A stretch of 64,000 bases of DNA, from NCBI GenBank assembly GCA_900753305.1, contig CAADYR010000146.1:1-64000 (forward strand). Direction: 5' to 3'. Shown piece by piece: positions 45,486 through 55,092 of this stretch. Source of the DNA: Lachnospiraceae bacterium (lineage in GTDB: Bacteria > Bacillota > Clostridia > Lachnospirales > Lachnospiraceae). The translations under genes and the position numbers were made by a program. Every line of letters starts with the position of its first letter. Within the stretch, counting starts at the first letter, position 1. The notes under the pieces are model-generated. The model was not told where the DNA came from. It saw only the letters and a program-made list of their open reading frames with translations, and did no database searches.

Positions 45486-47057
45486 GTGAAAATACTGAGA
45501 AAATTCAAAATACCTGAATGGATGACAGCAGGAATTGCATTTATATATTATTGGATCATGGCGTTGTATAAACTGACCAATGCACCTATCTGGCAGGATG
45601 AATCAATGGAGTATTATTGTTCCATACCTGTTAAGGGGGCAATCCGGGGAGTAACACAGTATACAACAATGTATGAACGTATGGCGTATATTCAACAGCA
45701 GCCACCTTTATATAACTGGTTGATGTGTATCTGGTTACAGATACATGACAGCGAATGGTGGTATCGTTTCTCAAGTGTTGTAATGGGATTTATTGCAGTA
45801 ATAGGTCTGTATCTGGTCATAAAGAAACTGTGTGGCAGATTTACGGCTACCTTGTCTGTCTTTGTATTTTCCAGTATTTATATTCTGATGTATTATGTGA
45901 AAGAAGCATCAGAATATATCCTTCTGATCATGCTGCTGATCTGGACAGTGTACCTTTATCTTTTTATTTTAGAGAAGATTACGGTAAAAAGGGCAATCCT
46001 GTTTACAATCCTTTGTGTGGTAGATGTTTATACACATTATGGTGCAGTATTCGTCATTGTACCAATGGCACTGCAACTGTTGGTTTATTATTGGAAATCA
46101 GGTGAAAAAAAGACATTTTGGACGGCCATGGTATCTTATATTATCGCCGGTATCGGAGCGGCCATACCACTGCTTTATTTCTTCATGTTACCCCAGTCTA
46201 CCAATCCGATCAGTACACTTGGGGCTGACAAGCCGATCGAGTTAACGGGTAATAACATCATACTGGATTTCTTTGACAGTCTGATGTGGGTGCTTCGCTG
46301 GTGTATGCTGGATTATGACAGGGATGCAGAGAAGATTACATGGACAATATGGATTATTCTCTTTGTACTACTGGGACTTGGTATATTTGTATACAGGAAG
46401 ACACATAAGAAAGAGGTTCGCTTCTTCATCAGATGTAATATATGGGTATTTCTTATTTACTATGTGACTACAACATTGAACATTTACGCATACGGATGGT
46501 TTGGAAATCGTTATAACTTGTTTATATTCCCATTATGGTTCATTTTAATTGCTGTTATTTTATACGAAACTGTTCTGATTTTCCAAGAGAGTGACAAACA
46601 GTGGATGCGTAAAATGACTCCGGTTATCAGTGCTGGAATTGTAATTGCTATGATTCTGTATTGCACATATGGAGATTATCGAATCAGTAATCACTGGGCG
46701 AAAAGTGATCTGAGGACTGTAGTTAGTACATGGCGCGCGGATGATGGAGAAGAGATCCCGACTTTTGTTAATTTCCATCAGAGATATGCATTTGTATATT
46801 ATCTGACACACAGTGAAGATTACCAGGAATCTGACTGGGATCAGGTTTATTGTAATGAAACACTGGAGAGTCTGGACTACAGCAATGAGCAATGGATTGA
46901 TTTTCTGAATGAAATGGTTTATCCGGATGGTCTGCCCAAACAGATCTATGTGGTATCGGGTCAGCATGACACGGTGGTAAATGCGTTGGAATCTATAGGA
47001 TACCAGACTACAGCGGTGGTAGATAGTACAGCAAAGTTGTTTTTATTAGAGAAATAA
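45486..47057 (+). CDS. GT39/PMT_2-like membrane glycosyltransferase
   Basis: About 523 residues with some ten or eleven membrane segments. The first outer loop holds APIWQDESMEYY, with the Asp-Glu catalytic pair, and QQQPPLYNW, both typical of ArnT/PMT-type GT-C enzymes; THYGAVF follows further on. These take sugar from a polyprenyl phosphate at the outer membrane face. GTG 45486 is chosen, with AAAGGA before it, because an upstream ATG at 45447 lies inside the -10 box. It is the first gene after the promoter, 17 bases before the GT11 gene. Confidence 0.78.
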   Translation: MKILRKFKIPEWMTAGIAFIYYWIMALYKLTNAPIWQDESMEYYCSIPVKGAIRGVTQYTTMYERMAYIQQQPPLYNWLMCIWLQIHDSEWWYRFSSVVMGFIAVIGLYLVIKKLCGRFTATLSVFVFSSIYILMYYVKEASEYILLIMLLIWTVYLYLFILEKITVKRAILFTILCVVDVYTHYGAVFVIVPMALQLLVYYWKSGEKKTFWTAMVSYIIAGIGAAIPLLYFFMLPQSTNPISTLGADKPIELTGNNIILDFFDSLMWVLRWCMLDYDRDAEKITWTIWIILFVLLGLGIFVYRKTHKKEVRFFIRCNIWVFLIYYVTTTLNIYAYGWFGNRYNLFIFPLWFILIAVILYETVLIFQESDKQWMRKMTPVISAGIVIAMILYCTYGDYRISNHWAKSDLRTVVSTWRADDGEEIPTFVNFHQRYAFVYYLTHSEDYQESDWDQVYCNETLESLDYSNEQWIDFLNEMVYPDGLPKQIYVVSGQHDTVVNALESIGYQTTAVVDSTAKLFLLEK

Positions 47058-47074
47058 CAGAAAACGGAGAAACT

Positions 47075-47974
47075 ATGATCTTGATTCATGTTATGGGTGG
47101 TCTGGGTAATCAGTTATACCAGTATGCCCTTTATGAAAAAATGAAGAGTCTTGGAAAACAGGTGAAACTGGACATTTATGCATATTGTGATGAGGCGGGA
47201 GACGATAAGGAATGGAGAAGCCTGGAACTTGATCGATTCCCTTCTATACAATATGATAAGGCTACAATAGAGGACAGAACAAGGCTTCTGGATAATTCAG
47301 GCCGGTTTACTGCCAAGATTCGCAGGAAGCTTCTGGGACGTAAAGATAAGACAGTAAGAGAAAGTAAAGAGTATATGCCTGAGATTTTTCATATGGATGA
47401 CGTATATCTCTATGGATTCTGGAATTGTGAGCGATATTATGAGGATATCATTCCGTTATTGCAGGAAAAAATACAATTTCCAATCAGCAGTAATTCCAGA
47501 AATCAGGAATGTATGGAACAGATGCAGAACGAGAATGCGGTCAGTATCCACATTCGGAGAACAGACTATCTGACTGTAGCGGATGGAAACAGATATATGG
47601 GAATCTGTACAGAAGAATATTATCGTGGAGCAATGGCATATATAGAGGCGAGGGTCAGCAATCCTGTATACTATATTTTCTCAGATGATGTAGAATATGC
47701 AAGACAGCATTATCATCAGGATAATATGCATGTAGTAGACTGGAATGGCGAAGCAGATGGAATCTATGATATGCAGCTTATGAGTCGGTGTAAGTATAAT
47801 ATCTGTGCGAATAGTACATTCAGCATGTGGGCAGCCAGATTGAATCAGAACAGAGAGAAAATCATGATACGCCCATTACATCATGATAATTATGAGACAA
47901 CAACAGCAGCAGAAGTAAAGCAAAATTGGAAGAATTGGATTCTATTGGATCAGAATGGACAAGTGTGTGAATAG
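47075..47974 (+). CDS. Alpha-1,2-fucosyltransferase-like, GT11
   Basis: 299 residues, soluble. GGLGNQLYQYA (8-18) opens the family and SIHIRRTDYL, with H159-x-R161-R162-x-D164, is the canonical HxRRxD GDP-fucose motif; CANSTFSMWAA near the C-terminus is the third conserved block. It should add L-fucose from GDP-fucose, usually to galactose O-2. No GDP-fucose pathway gene is in the window. The end overlaps the next gene by 20 bases. Confidence 0.88.
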   Translation: MILIHVMGGLGNQLYQYALYEKMKSLGKQVKLDIYAYCDEAGDDKEWRSLELDRFPSIQYDKATIEDRTRLLDNSGRFTAKIRRKLLGRKDKTVRESKEYMPEIFHMDDVYLYGFWNCERYYEDIIPLLQEKIQFPISSNSRNQECMEQMQNENAVSIHIRRTDYLTVADGNRYMGICTEEYYRGAMAYIEARVSNPVYYIFSDDVEYARQHYHQDNMHVVDWNGEADGIYDMQLMSRCKYNICANSTFSMWAARLNQNREKIMIRPLHHDNYETTTAAEVKQNWKNWILLDQNGQVCE

Positions 47975-48977
47975 AAGTGACTTAATATCTGTGATCGTTC
48001 CTGTATACAATATGGAACAATATATGGAGAGATGTGTTAATTCCATAATAAATCAGACCTATCATAATCTGGAAATTATTCTGGTAGATGATGGATCTAC
48101 AGATCGTTCGCCTGCAATGTGTGATGAGTATGCATTACGTGACGGGCGGATCAAAGTTGTACACAAACCCAATGGCGGATTATCAGATGCCAGAAATGCA
48201 GGTCTGGCAGTTGCCAGTGGAAATTATATCGGTTATGTTGACAGTGACGACTGGATAGAACCCCGGATGTATCAGAAGATGTATGATGCATGTATGGAAA
48301 ATGGTGCACAGGTAGCAGTGTGCCGGTATGCAAAGGCTTATCAGGACAGGATAGAGAGAGGTGGCAATGGCAGGACTACGGCTTTTGACAGAGAAGGAAT
48401 CCTGAAAGTATATTTATCGGATATGGATGAGTATGTCGTCTATAATTCTGTATGGAGTAAACTGTTTGCAAGAGAGGTTGTAGAGGGAGTGCTGTTTCCG
48501 GTCGGAAAGAATTCTGAAGATATCATGTATACGACCAGGGCATTCTGTAAGCTGGATAAGGCAGTATATATAGATGAATGTCTGTATAATTATGTACTTG
48601 ACCGGGAAGGCAGCATTATGAATGTAAATCGTACAGAGAGGATGTTTGGAGATGAAATCCCTTTCTGGAGAGAGCATATTGCATATATCAGGCAGCATGT
48701 TTCGGAAACAATGGGGGATATGGCAGCGTATTATTTTTATCGCAGAATGCTGTCCTATTATATAGATCTGTCAGGGCAGGCGGAAACGGCTGCTGCTGCA
48801 AAAAGGATCGCAACGATGATGAAGGCTGAGAAGCAGGAGATTTTGAGAGTTTATCAAGATGCATATGAAGGCAGAGGAGACAGGGTACGAATGCGCACAT
48901 TCCTGATAATGCCGGCAGGTTATATGATATTAAATAAGGTATATGAAAAAGTTATCATACCGCTCAGAAATAAGTAA
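47955..48977 (+). CDS. Glycosyltransferase family 2
   Basis: 340 residues, GT-A. LISVIVPVYNMEQYM (10-24), VDDGSTD (44-50), KPNGGLSDARNAG (71-83) and a DSDDW metal motif (96-100) give a standard capsular GT2. Its length equals that of the GT2 at 3130, and like it the gene sits next to an MBOAT/SGNH pair and an ABC exporter. The start overlaps the GT11 gene by 20 bases. Donor is unknown. Confidence 0.85.
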   Translation: MDKCVNRSDLISVIVPVYNMEQYMERCVNSIINQTYHNLEIILVDDGSTDRSPAMCDEYALRDGRIKVVHKPNGGLSDARNAGLAVASGNYIGYVDSDDWIEPRMYQKMYDACMENGAQVAVCRYAKAYQDRIERGGNGRTTAFDREGILKVYLSDMDEYVVYNSVWSKLFAREVVEGVLFPVGKNSEDIMYTTRAFCKLDKAVYIDECLYNYVLDREGSIMNVNRTERMFGDEIPFWREHIAYIRQHVSETMGDMAAYYFYRRMLSYYIDLSGQAETAAAAKRIATMMKAEKQEILRVYQDAYEGRGDRVRMRTFLIMPAGYMILNKVYEKVIIPLRNK

Positions 48978-48989
48978 GGACAAAACCGC

Positions 48990-50453
48990 ATGTTATTCAA
49001 TTCCTATATTTTTATTTTCCTGTTCCTGCCACTGGCTTTGGCAGGATATTACGGATTAAATCATTTAAAACAATATAAACTTGGCATGATATGGCTGATC
49101 GGCATGTCTATGTGGTTCTATGGTTATAATAGTGTACAATATCTTTTGATCCTGGTAGTGAGTATTTTACTGAACTATTTGCTGGTAGAGGTTATGTCCA
49201 AAGTGAACCTTCATAAGAGCAGGCGGTTACTTATGATAGTCGGAGTACTGCTGAATCTTGGAATCTTATTCTATTATAAATATTATGACTTCTTTATAGA
49301 GAATGTAAATGCAGTTTTAAAAACAGACATACATTTGCTGCAGATAGTCCTGCCCTTGGGAATCAGCTTCTATACATTTCAGCAATTGTCCTATGTGATA
49401 GACTATTATAGACAGGATTGTGAAAAATACAGCCTTTTGGAGTATGCGGCGTATGTATCCTTTTTTCCACAATTGATCGCAGGACCAATTGTATATCATG
49501 ACGAGCTGATTCCACAATTTCGGGATGAAAGCAGAAAAAAGATAAATACAGACAGTTTCAGTAAGGGAATCTATGCATTTGTTTTAGGACTTGCCAAGAA
49601 AGTACTGATCGCAGATACTTTCTCTAAAATTGTCACAATAGGATATCAGTCGGTTGGAAAATTGAATACTCCAACGATTCTGTTAGTAATGGTCTGTTAT
49701 TCTATGCAGATATATTTTGATTTCAGCGGTTACTGTGATATGGCATATGGTATAGGGTATATGTTCAACGTGGAACTGCCGGTGAATTTCAATTCCCCGT
49801 ATAAAGCTGTGTCAATTGTGGATTTCTGGGACAGATGGCATATGACATTGACCAGATTCTTTACCAGATATATTTATATTCCGCTTGGAGGCAGCAGAAG
49901 AGGAAAAATCAGGACATATGTTAATGTTATGATCGTATTCTTCGTGAGTGGTGTCTGGCATGGGGCAAACTGGACATTCATCTTATGGGGTGTCATAAAT
50001 GGAATTGCAAATGTAGTGCATAAGATATTTGGTAAATGGATAGAGAGAATACCGAAAGTATTACGTATGGGGATCACTTTTGTATTTTGCACTTTTGCAT
50101 GGAGTCTGTTCAGGGCAGATTCTGTCAAACAGGCACAAAAGTTATGGAATAGAATGCTGCATGCAGGCTGGGGACAGATTTATACACCTGTTACAGACAA
50201 GTTCAACAATATGGTAGAGATGGAAGTTCTGTACAGGCTGGGACTGGGAAATCTTATTACGGCACAGCCCTGGATTTTCGTTACGTTATTTACGGTTATT
50301 GTAACTATTGCATGTTTTACCATGCGAAATACCCAGGAAAAGACATCTGATATGAAGTATACGAATGGCAGAATAGTAACAATTACAGTGTTGTTCATCT
50401 GGAGTGTTATGTCCTTATCTGAGGTCAGTGAATTTTTGTATTTTAATTTTTAG
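48990..50453 (+). CDS. MBOAT family O-acyltransferase (second copy)
   Basis: 487 residues, one fewer than the protein at 4160, with about ten membrane segments. DFWDRWHMTLTRFFTRYIYIPLGG and SGVWHG, with the invariant histidine near residue 324, mark an AlgI-like MBOAT. The next gene encodes an SGNH-like partner, so the pair should O-acylate an exported glycan. AAGGA precedes the ATG. It is paralogous to the first copy but clearly diverged in the outer loops, which may mean a different target. Confidence 0.9.
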   Translation: MLFNSYIFIFLFLPLALAGYYGLNHLKQYKLGMIWLIGMSMWFYGYNSVQYLLILVVSILLNYLLVEVMSKVNLHKSRRLLMIVGVLLNLGILFYYKYYDFFIENVNAVLKTDIHLLQIVLPLGISFYTFQQLSYVIDYYRQDCEKYSLLEYAAYVSFFPQLIAGPIVYHDELIPQFRDESRKKINTDSFSKGIYAFVLGLAKKVLIADTFSKIVTIGYQSVGKLNTPTILLVMVCYSMQIYFDFSGYCDMAYGIGYMFNVELPVNFNSPYKAVSIVDFWDRWHMTLTRFFTRYIYIPLGGSRRGKIRTYVNVMIVFFVSGVWHGANWTFILWGVINGIANVVHKIFGKWIERIPKVLRMGITFVFCTFAWSLFRADSVKQAQKLWNRMLHAGWGQIYTPVTDKFNNMVEMEVLYRLGLGNLITAQPWIFVTLFTVIVTIACFTMRNTQEKTSDMKYTNGRIVTITVLFIWSVMSLSEVSEFLYFNF

Positions 50454-50461
50454 GAGTAAGA

Positions 50462-51547
50462 ATGGATTCAAAGAAGTGGTTGGCAAAATGTATAGGTTCG
50501 ATTTTAGGGGCTGTAGTACTGATGTTTGCACTATGTTTTGTTTTTGACCCTTATTTTCATTTTCATAAACCTTTTTCATTTGTCAGGTATCGTTTGTATG
50601 ATGAGCGCTATACCAATGACGGGATTTCCAGACATTTTGATTATGATGCGATCGTAACAGGAACTTCGATGGCACAGAACTTTAAGACCAGTGAAATGGA
50701 TCAGTTATTTGGAACAAGGGCGGTAAAGGAAACTTTCTCAGGTGCCGGTTATCAGGAATTATCGCAGAACCTGGAAAGAGCATTGACCCGGAATCAGAAT
50801 CTTCAAACCGTTATCTGGACAATCGACTATAATGGATTGATCAGAGAAAAGGACTGGGATCAGTATGAGGGATATCCAACATACTTATACGATGATAATC
50901 CCTGGAATGATACCCAATATGTCTTTAACAAGTCTGTTTTTTACCATGGTACTCTGCCTGATATAACGAAAACAATATTAAGGCAGCCAAGTACTTCCAT
51001 GGATGAATATTCTTCGTGGGACAAACCTACGGGGCTGCAGTATATTATGCAGAGTTATGAGAGGTGGGAAGAGAAAGCTCCCATGCAGTCAGGACTTTCG
51101 CCGGAAGAAAGAGAAATGGTCATGACCAATATCCGGGAAAATATTGTGGAATTGGCAGATCAATATCCGGATACCACATTTTATCTGTTTTATACTCCGT
51201 ACAGTATCTGTTTCTGGGATTTCCAGAATCAGGAGGGACTTATGATGCGGCAATTTGAAGCAGAACAGATCGCAACAGAGATGCTGTTGGAATGTCCAAA
51301 TGTGAAACTGTATAATTTCTATGATAAATATGATATAATATGTAATCTTGATAATTACAGAGACAGGGAACATTATTCACCTGAAATCAACAGTAAAATA
51401 TTACAGTGGATACAGGCAGGTGACGGATTAGTCACCCAGGATAATTATATGTCTAAACTTACACAGGAAAAGGAATTTTATCTTAACTATGATTATGACG
51501 GCATTTATCTGAACAGTACCGGACAACAGATAGGAAATGAGGAATAA
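50462..51547 (+). CDS. SGNH-hydrolase-like protein, partner of the second MBOAT
   Basis: 361 residues: an N-terminal membrane anchor (about 10-28), then an outer domain with TGTSMAQN, where S69 is the candidate nucleophile, and D301/H304 in DREHYSP as the Asp-His pair. This is the AlgJ/DltD-like arrangement that receives an acyl group from an MBOAT protein. It is about 90 residues shorter than the SGNH protein at 5592 and lacks that protein's extra C-terminal domain. The start lies 8 bases after the MBOAT stop. Confidence 0.75.
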   Translation: MDSKKWLAKCIGSILGAVVLMFALCFVFDPYFHFHKPFSFVRYRLYDERYTNDGISRHFDYDAIVTGTSMAQNFKTSEMDQLFGTRAVKETFSGAGYQELSQNLERALTRNQNLQTVIWTIDYNGLIREKDWDQYEGYPTYLYDDNPWNDTQYVFNKSVFYHGTLPDITKTILRQPSTSMDEYSSWDKPTGLQYIMQSYERWEEKAPMQSGLSPEEREMVMTNIRENIVELADQYPDTTFYLFYTPYSICFWDFQNQEGLMMRQFEAEQIATEMLLECPNVKLYNFYDKYDIICNLDNYRDREHYSPEINSKILQWIQAGDGLVTQDNYMSKLTQEKEFYLNYDYDGIYLNSTGQQIGNEE

Positions 51548-51548
51548 A

Positions 51549-53291
51549 ATGGACATCTTTAAGAAACTGAACTATATTTTGGATAAGAGACAGAAAATCA
51601 ACATTGTTGTTTTGGCAGTTATGATATTTATTGGAGGTATACTGGAGACATTGAGTATTTCAGCAATGCTTCCTGTCGTATGGGTCATAATTGATGCAGA
51701 ATCTGTACAACAGAATAAATATTGCCAATGGGCAATGAATTTCCTGCATCTGCAGGATATGCATGAATTTATTATTACACTGTTAGCACTGCTGATGATC
51801 ATGTATCTGTTAAAAAATGCATATCTTCTGTGGCTGACCAGTGAGCAGAACCGTTTTATTTCCGGAAACAGAAATAAAATAATCAGTCAGGTATTACGGG
51901 AATTTCTGAACAGACCATATGAATTTTATCTGGATGCAGATATTCCTACGGTCTTTCGATTAACAGACAGTGATATCCCAAATGTATTCAGTATACTGAT
52001 GGCGTTGATCTCTCTTGCATCAGAAACAGTAGTTTTTGTATTGATCTGTGGAGTTCTGGTTGCAACTGACTGGAGACTGGTACTGTTTCTTGTAATTATT
52101 TCAGGAATTGTAACAATTGTCATGTTTAAGGTATTGAAGCCCAGACTGAATAAGCTGGGAACTACCAATCAGGCAATACAGTCAAGAATCGCCAAATGGA
52201 GAATCCAGGCAATCTATGGAATCAAGGATGTAAAAGTATTACATAGAGAGTCTTTTTTTGCTGATAATTATGAAAGCAATGGTAAGATCGGGGCCAGACT
52301 GAATCAAAAATATGCGGTGATCAATGCCATGCCAAGACTGTTAATAGAGTCTATTTTTATGGTATCTATATTGGGATATCTTATTGTATGCGTTGCAGCA
52401 GGGGATGATATGAAGCAGATGATTCCCACGTTGACAGCATTTGGATTGGCGGCAGTCAGACTGATGCCATGTGTTAACAGGATCAACACTTACCTTACTG
52501 ATATTTCATATTTCAGACCATGCCTTGATTACGTTTATGAGAATATGAACATAAATGAAATCAGTAAAAAAACCAATCAGACTCTGCTGCCTGTAGATGA
52601 AACGAAGACAATGCAGTTAAAGAACAGGATAGAATTGAAGAACATTGTATACGCATATCCCAATACAGATACATTGATATTTGACCATGCAGATATGACA
52701 GTACCATGTGGTAAATCTGTTGGAATTATGGGACCTTCCGGTGCGGGTAAATCAACTATCGTAGATATTCTGCTTGGACTATTGAAAGTCCATGAAGGAC
52801 AGATTCTCTGCGATGGAGATAATGTATTTGACAATTATCCGGCATGGCTGTCACAGATTGGTTATATTCCCCAGTCTATTTACCTGGTAGATGAACCTAT
52901 CCGTAATAATATAGCATTTGGTATTGCTGATGATGAGATTGACGATAACAGAATCTGGCAGGTATTAGAGGAAGCACAGTTAAAAGAATTTATTCAGACT
53001 CTTCCCGAGGGGCTGGATACCGCAATCGGTGACAGAGGTGTCAGATTGTCCGGTGGACAGAGACAGCGCCTTGGTATCGCCAGAGCATTGTATCATAATC
53101 CGGAGATTCTGGTATTTGATGAGGCGACTTCAGCACTGGATAATGAGACAGAAGCTGCAGTAATGGAAGCAATCAACAGTTTCCATGGTAAGAAAACAAT
53201 GGTCATTATTGCTCATAGACTTAATACGATCGAGAAGTGCGATATTATTTATAAAGTTGAAGGTGGTAAGATTACACAGACTACTTTGTAG
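51549..53291 (+). CDS. ABC transporter, fused permease/ATPase (second copy)
   Basis: 580 residues with a six-helix membrane domain (about 1-330) and an ATPase domain: Walker A GPSGAGKS at 395-402, LSGGQ at 500-504, Walker B ILVFDEA at 520-526 and IIAHR. Motif positions are identical to those of the exporter at 1363, so the genes are paralogues without net gaps in the ATPase half. PglK/MsbA-like export of a lipid-linked glycan is the expected role. ATG 51549 starts 1 base after the preceding stop, with GAGGAA before it; ATG 51537 is inside the previous gene. Confidence 0.85.
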   Translation: MDIFKKLNYILDKRQKINIVVLAVMIFIGGILETLSISAMLPVVWVIIDAESVQQNKYCQWAMNFLHLQDMHEFIITLLALLMIMYLLKNAYLLWLTSEQNRFISGNRNKIISQVLREFLNRPYEFYLDADIPTVFRLTDSDIPNVFSILMALISLASETVVFVLICGVLVATDWRLVLFLVIISGIVTIVMFKVLKPRLNKLGTTNQAIQSRIAKWRIQAIYGIKDVKVLHRESFFADNYESNGKIGARLNQKYAVINAMPRLLIESIFMVSILGYLIVCVAAGDDMKQMIPTLTAFGLAAVRLMPCVNRINTYLTDISYFRPCLDYVYENMNINEISKKTNQTLLPVDETKTMQLKNRIELKNIVYAYPNTDTLIFDHADMTVPCGKSVGIMGPSGAGKSTIVDILLGLLKVHEGQILCDGDNVFDNYPAWLSQIGYIPQSIYLVDEPIRNNIAFGIADDEIDDNRIWQVLEEAQLKEFIQTLPEGLDTAIGDRGVRLSGGQRQRLGIARALYHNPEILVFDEATSALDNETEAAVMEAINSFHGKKTMVIIAHRLNTIEKCDIIYKVEGGKITQTTL

Positions 53292-53325
53292 GAGATAGAT
53301 TTTAAGGAAAGGACAGGTGATTGTT

Positions 53326-54363
53326 ATGTCAGACAGGCAGGTTATTGCAACAGAATTATTAAAGGGTCAGGGACTTGGCAATCAGTTGTTCTGCTATGTT
53401 ACGACCAGATGTCTTGCAATGCAGAATCATTGCGGATTTGCCATTCTGAATAAAGAAATTCTGGCAAATAATATTCACAGCAACAAAGGCATGTACTTCA
53501 TGGATATTGACTGCGGACTGGATAGAAAGAAAGAAGACTTTGCAGAAGTTTATCAGGAGCAGGAAGACAGGATATACCTTGGTAATTCGATACATGATAT
53601 TGAGCATGGGTGTTATATCTCAGGAGCGGATGAGAAGCTCCTGAACCTGAGCCGTTCAACTCTTGTATACGGAAATATGCAGGATGAAGTATATTTTGGA
53701 CAATATAAAGAAGAAATCAAACAGTGGCTTAAGGTAAAACCTGAGTATGATAACTATGAGTATTCCAGAGATAACCTGTGCATTATCAATATTCGAGGTG
53801 GTGAATATACCAGTAATCCGGAGTTGTTCCTCAGGAGAAAGTATTGGCTGGATGCCATGAAGGTTATGAGACAGAAACGTTCTGATATGGAATTCATGGT
53901 GGTTACGGATGATCTGTCGGCAGCCGGAAGAATACTTCCGGAGGTGCCGGCTTATCACTTTGATCTGGCAGGGGATTACACTACGATCAAAAATGCAAAG
54001 TATCTGATATTATCGAACTCTACATTTGCTTTTTTCCCTGCTTATACCAGTGAAACTGTTCAGTATATTATTGCACCCAAATACTGGGCAAGACATAATG
54101 TATCGGATGGTTATTGGGCATCGGAGCAGAATATCTATGATGAATTTATGTACATGGATAGAAAAGGAAAATTGTTTACAGCAGCAGAATGCAGAGAAGA
54201 ATTAGCTGTGTATAAACAGACTTCTCAGAAATATCAGAGGATTGGAATAAAATTAACCGGTATCAGATTACTAACGGCAAAATGCCACGCAAAATATATG
54301 ATCTATAAGGATTTATTTGTAAGAGCATTACGCTCTGCAAAGAGAAGAGTATCTTCTAACTGA
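53326..54363 (+). CDS. Divergent GT11-like fucosyltransferase
   Basis: About 345 residues, soluble. LKGQGLGNQLFCY (12-24) matches the GT11 opening and LSNSTFAFFPAY the C-terminal block, but the HxRRxD donor motif is replaced by NIRGGEY, which keeps one Arg and an acidic residue. It therefore belongs to a side branch whose donor may not be GDP-fucose. ATG 53326 follows AGGTG at 53315-53319; GTG 53317 is the alternative. It closes the neighbourhood of the second exporter and is followed by the AT-rich toxin-antitoxin pair. Confidence 0.7.
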   Translation: MSDRQVIATELLKGQGLGNQLFCYVTTRCLAMQNHCGFAILNKEILANNIHSNKGMYFMDIDCGLDRKKEDFAEVYQEQEDRIYLGNSIHDIEHGCYISGADEKLLNLSRSTLVYGNMQDEVYFGQYKEEIKQWLKVKPEYDNYEYSRDNLCIINIRGGEYTSNPELFLRRKYWLDAMKVMRQKRSDMEFMVVTDDLSAAGRILPEVPAYHFDLAGDYTTIKNAKYLILSNSTFAFFPAYTSETVQYIIAPKYWARHNVSDGYWASEQNIYDEFMYMDRKGKLFTAAECREELAVYKQTSQKYQRIGIKLTGIRLLTAKCHAKYMIYKDLFVRALRSAKRRVSSN

Positions 54364-54380
54364 TAAATGGGGTGAAATTT

Positions 54381-54671
54381 ATGCAAAAACATCATAATAT
54401 GACTTTTGATGAGATTGTTAAAGAGGTTGTAAGAGTTTGCAAAAATAATAAAGTAGAGCATCTTTCATTATTTGGCTCTTATGCTCGGGGAACTCAGACA
54501 GAGAGAAGTGATATTGATTTTATTGCGTATGGTGTAAAAGATATTGAGACTTTGCGTGAAGAAATAGATGAGATTATGACATTAAAAAAAATAGATATAT
54601 TTGATTATGATGAAGTATGTAATCAATATTTGAGAGAGGATATGGATGAATATGGAAGAAAAATCTACTAA
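54381..54671 (+). CDS. mntA: MNT-type nucleotidyltransferase antitoxin
   Basis: About 96 residues, a minimal nucleotidyltransferase. GSYARGTQTERSDID is an exact GS-x10-D-x-D motif (G32, S33, D44, D46), with D72 as a likely third acidic residue. MntA antitoxins transfer AMP to a tyrosine of the partner HepT toxin and silence it. ATG 54381 follows GGGGTG; GTG 54372 would add three residues. The codons are much more AT-rich than those of the flanking genes (hand counts of 23-30 percent GC per 60-base line against nearly 50 before it), a sign of transfer. It overlaps hepT by 26 bases. Confidence 0.85.
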   Translation: MQKHHNMTFDEIVKEVVRVCKNNKVEHLSLFGSYARGTQTERSDIDFIAYGVKDIETLREEIDEIMTLKKIDIFDYDEVCNQYLREDMDEYGRKIY

Positions 54672-55077
54672 GAGATATCTAAGTTTTTGCAAAAGTCTTG
54701 ATAATTTGAAATTGTCATGTGGTGCAAATCCCAATGAAAATTTTGTACTTAGTGGTACTGCACAAACCTTTAATCTTACCTTTGACTTAGCATGGAAAGT
54801 AATGAAAGATATTATTGTTTCAGAGTATGGGATAGTCGATTTTGCAACAGGTTCACCCAGAGATACATTAAAGACTGCATATAGTGTCGGGCTAATATCA
54901 GATGATCTATGGCTTCAAATGCTGAAAGTCAGAAACACATTAATTCACGATTATGATGGAGATGTGGCTAAACGGTATTTCGAAAATATTACAGAGGATT
55001 TTTATGAATTGCTGCAACAGTTTAGAAATAAGGCAGAACAGTGGTATCATTCGGACTCTGTAAGAGAAGAAGATTAA
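54646..55077 (+). CDS. hepT: HEPN-domain toxin, HI0074/HepT family
   Basis: 143 residues, all-helical. RNTLIHDY at 96-103 is an exact R-x4-H-x-Y motif, the RNase active site and AMP-acceptor tyrosine of HepT toxins. The rest follows the HI0074 nucleotidyltransferase substrate-binding family, including LAWKVMKD and GSPRDTLKTAY. It pairs with the MNT protein just upstream in a two-gene operon with a 26-base overlap. ATG 54652 is an alternative start two codons later. Possible roles are phage defence or locus stabilisation. Confidence 0.85.
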   Translation: MNMEEKSTKRYLSFCKSLDNLKLSCGANPNENFVLSGTAQTFNLTFDLAWKVMKDIIVSEYGIVDFATGSPRDTLKTAYSVGLISDDLWLQMLKVRNTLIHDYDGDVAKRYFENITEDFYELLQQFRNKAEQWYHSDSVREED

Positions 55078-55092
55078 GCAGGAGAAATATAA

